64,000 nt of DNA from Limosilactobacillus caviae (GTDB lineage: Bacteria > Bacillota > Bacilli > Lactobacillales > Lactobacillaceae), in contig NZ_BMDS01000002.1 in NCBI RefSeq assembly GCF_014635905.1, positions 248,001 to 312,000 on the forward strand, written 5' to 3'. The notes under the pieces are model-generated. The model saw nothing but the letters and a program-made list of their open reading frames with translations. It did no database searches and had not been told where the DNA came from. A program made the position numbers and the translations under genes. Every line of letters starts with the position of its first letter. The stretch's first letter is position 1. This document shows, piece by piece, positions 62,311-64,000 of this stretch.

Positions 62311-64000
62311 TGCAAAATTTAAAGTCTGTATTAATTATTGGGGCTGGAGCAAATGATGTTCAGCACGGGGATGAGCTTGATTCGGCTATCTATCAAGTCT
62401 CACAAGTCTTTAAACAAATGAAGATTAAAACAATTCTCGTTGATGATAACCCGTTTTCAGTAAGTTTAGAAAAAGTGGATCATGGATGCATTGTGCCGTT
62501 AAAGGTTGAGAGTCTTGTAGATATCATTAATAAGTTCCACCCTGATGCAATTTTACCTACTTTAGGGAATCGACAAGCATTTGAGCTTACACAGGAACTG
62601 TTAGAAAAAGGAATTATTAGAAAAGAAAACATTCAACTATTGGGTGTTCCTGAAGCCACCGTTCGCCAGGTTAATAGTGCGGTTCTTCTTGAACGGACCC
62701 TTCGTCAAATGGAAGCACCGGTCAAAAAGATTATTACTGTTAACAACTATCAAGAAGCGCTTGATGAAGCTACTAAATTAGGCTATCCGGTCATTATTCG
62801 GTCGGTATTGCCGAAAAGCAGCAGCACCCGGAAAATTGTTCATGACCGTAGTGAATTAGCTGATGCGGTAAAACAATGTTTAAGTCAATCAAGGGCTGAG
62901 CAGGTTGTTGTTCAGCAAAGTTTAGCTGGATATAAGGAAATTGAAGTTGTCGTTCAGCGGGATAGCTCGGGGACAATGATGATGCTATCGATGATTGAGG
63001 ATATGGACCCGATTGGTATCCATGCTGGTGATTCAATTGCTTTTAATCCAGTTCAAACACTTCTGGACCGTCAAATCCAAGACATCCGTGATACTGCATT
63101 TGCTATTACCCGCAAGCTGCGGATTGTAGGGACAAATCACATTCAGTTTGCACTTGATACCAATAGTGACCGCTTTTATGTCATTAAAAGCAGTCCGTAT
63201 TTTGATCGCATCACTGCTTTTGCTTCACAATCAACGGGTTATCCAATTGCACAGGTAACAGCACAATTATATGCAGGTAAGCGCCTTCGCGATATTGATT
63301 TAGGCGAGAATTATATTCATCATGCAGCATTGGTTGAGCCAACAATGGATCATATTGCTGCCCGTGTTCCGGTTTGGGGGTTTAGTGAATTACCTAAAGC
63401 AAGCCGATTGCTGGGGACAGAAAAGCGTTCAGTTGGGACAGTGTTTGGTGTTGGGCGAAGTACAATTGAAGCACTTTTTAAGGCGATTGAATCACGTTAT
63501 AACGAACCTGCTGATTTCCATTTGGCAGCTCAAAAACAATTGACAGATGATCAGTTAGTTGCAAAAATTGTTCATCCAGAAGCTGGCCGGCTCTTTGTAT
63601 TAATCGAAGCAATGCAACGCGGATACTCAATTAGTGAGCTATCAGAGATGACAAAGATTGATCCCTTTTATTTTGATCAAATTGATAAGATGCGCTCATT
63701 AATTCAGGAAATTGCTAGCCATCCTAATAAAGAACCATTCTTACAAAAGGCTAAAAGCTATGGACTGAGTAACCAGCTCATTGCCAGGTTATGGGAAACT
63801 ACTCCTGAGCAGATTTATCAAATGAGCCTAGATCATCAATTAATGACAAAATATAAAGAAATTGAACCATCTGCGGGGGAATTTGATCAGCATACTAATA
63901 GTTTCTATTCTGCTTATGAGGAAGAAAATGAGATTGAACGAACTCCCCAACCAAGTGCACTTGTTGTTGGAACAGGGGGATTACGATTAGGTCTAAGCAA
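62310..64000 (+). CDS. carB: CarB-like carbamoyl phosphate synthase large subunit, degenerate, cut by the window end
   Basis: Open from GTG 62310 (its G is the last base of the carA stop; GGGAGG ten bases upstream) to the end, 563 codons. Much of the fold is kept (PDAILPTLGNRQAFELTQEL, GIHAGDSIAFNPVQTL, STGYPIAQVTAQL). However, the ATP-grasp site is eroded. GAGPIVIGQ is GAGANDVQHG. The Gly-rich loop after IIRPS is SVLPKSSSTRK (165-175). The metal-binding E-x-N-x-R (IEMNPRVSR) is IKSSPYFDR (292-300). The start of the second half (VVGTGGLRLGLSK) is also altered from GGGPxRIGQG. There is no stop or frameshift, so it is held as a gene but is probably not a normal synthetase. Confidence 0.85.
   Translation, partial: MQNLKSVLIIGAGANDVQHGDELDSAIYQVSQVFKQMKIKTILVDDNPFSVSLEKVDHGCIVPLKVESLVDIINKFHPDAILPTLGNRQAFELTQELLEKGIIRKENIQLLGVPEATVRQVNSAVLLERTLRQMEAPVKKIITVNNYQEALDEATKLGYPVIIRSVLPKSSSTRKIVHDRSELADAVKQCLSQSRAEQVVVQQSLAGYKEIEVVVQRDSSGTMMMLSMIEDMDPIGIHAGDSIAFNPVQTLLDRQIQDIRDTAFAITRKLRIVGTNHIQFALDTNSDRFYVIKSSPYFDRITAFASQSTGYPIAQVTAQLYAGKRLRDIDLGENYIHHAALVEPTMDHIAARVPVWGFSELPKASRLLGTEKRSVGTVFGVGRSTIEALFKAIESRYNEPADFHLAAQKQLTDDQLVAKIVHPEAGRLFVLIEAMQRGYSISELSEMTKIDPFYFDQIDKMRSLIQEIASHPNKEPFLQKAKSYGLSNQLIARLWETTPEQIYQMSLDHQLMTKYKEIEPSAGEFDQHTNSFYSAYEEENEIERTPQPSALVVGTGGLRLGLS

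Noticed and set aside
62794-63036. 80-residue frame on the minus strand
   Set aside because: It lies wholly inside the open carB frame, has no ribosome site, and its Gln/His/Pro-rich make-up is typical of antisense shadow.
1-64000. CRISPR arrays, tRNA and rRNA genes, insertion sequences, prophage
   Set aside because: No regularly spaced repeats, no cloverleaf with CCA-type ends, no DDE transposase with terminal repeats, and no phage structural genes were found by reading; a dedicated scan (tRNAscan-SE, CRISPR finder) was not possible.

Overview
The window looks like chromosome of a heterofermentative lactobacillus, most likely Limosilactobacillus reuteri or a close relative. The evidence is the low-GC base composition, strong AGGAGG-type ribosome binding sites, a complete downstream mevalonate operon, a SUF-only iron-sulfur operon, the recU-pbp1A-ypsA-gpsB-rnpB block typical of lactobacilli, and the GH36 alpha-galactosidase/fructokinase locus. 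The species name is an inference from gene content and order. No tRNA, rRNA, insertion sequence or CRISPR array was recognised.

Layout. Positions 1-1.7 kb hold a short-chain dehydrogenase and a DUF805 membrane protein. Positions 1.9-15.2 kb form an accessory, defence-like region. It holds a broken Rpn-type nuclease gene, a type I restriction-modification operon (hsdR-hsdM-hsdS) with an inverted, 5'-truncated silent hsdS cassette, an Mrr-like endonuclease, an intact Rpn-type gene, a frameshifted gene coding for a PLD(HKD)-type nuclease joined to a P-loop ATPase, and three micro-genes for 36-37-residue single-pass membrane proteins that share an ungapped motif. Positions 15.2-26.1 kb are mixed housekeeping: nucleoside hydrolase, potassium channel, YfhO membrane protein, a decayed sigma factor, a menaquinone-type trio (thioesterase, menB, menE) and feoA-feoB with its Cys-rich partner. 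Positions 26.3-31.9 kb carry sufCDSUB plus a DUF59 gene. Positions 31.9-37.5 kb hold regulators (an RNPP-like XRE protein and an atypical orphan response regulator), a small cytochrome b5-like protein, a HAD phosphatase, RsmF and an SPFH protein. Positions 37.6-42.0 kb are an alpha-galactoside locus (fructokinase, LacI regulator, alpha-galactosidase) with at least three operator-like palindromes. Positions 42.6-46.8 kb are mvk-mvaD-mvaK2-fni on the minus strand. Positions 47-61.1 kb carry dinG, ypmB-like, dnaD, an EamA transporter, pbp1A-recU, ypsA, gpsB, rnpB, nrdI, rlmL, an RNase H-like gene, ebsA, lspA and rluD. The window ends in carA and a partial carB.

Most notable points. (1) The CarA/CarB-like pair at the right edge is intact as reading frames, but it lacks the CarA glutaminase triad (Cys, His and Glu replaced by Gly, Phe and Asp) and key ATP-grasp residues of CarB. 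It is probably not an ordinary carbamoyl phosphate synthase. (2) A PLD-nuclease/ATPase gene followed by two membrane micro-proteins, with a third paralogue about 3.4 kb upstream, is a candidate undescribed defence-associated module. (3) The type I system has two exact inverted repeats (20 and 22 bp) placed so that inversion could give four HsdS specificities. (4) The orphan NarL-type response regulator has Glu in place of the phosphoacceptor Asp. All statements come from reading the sequence; no database search was run.
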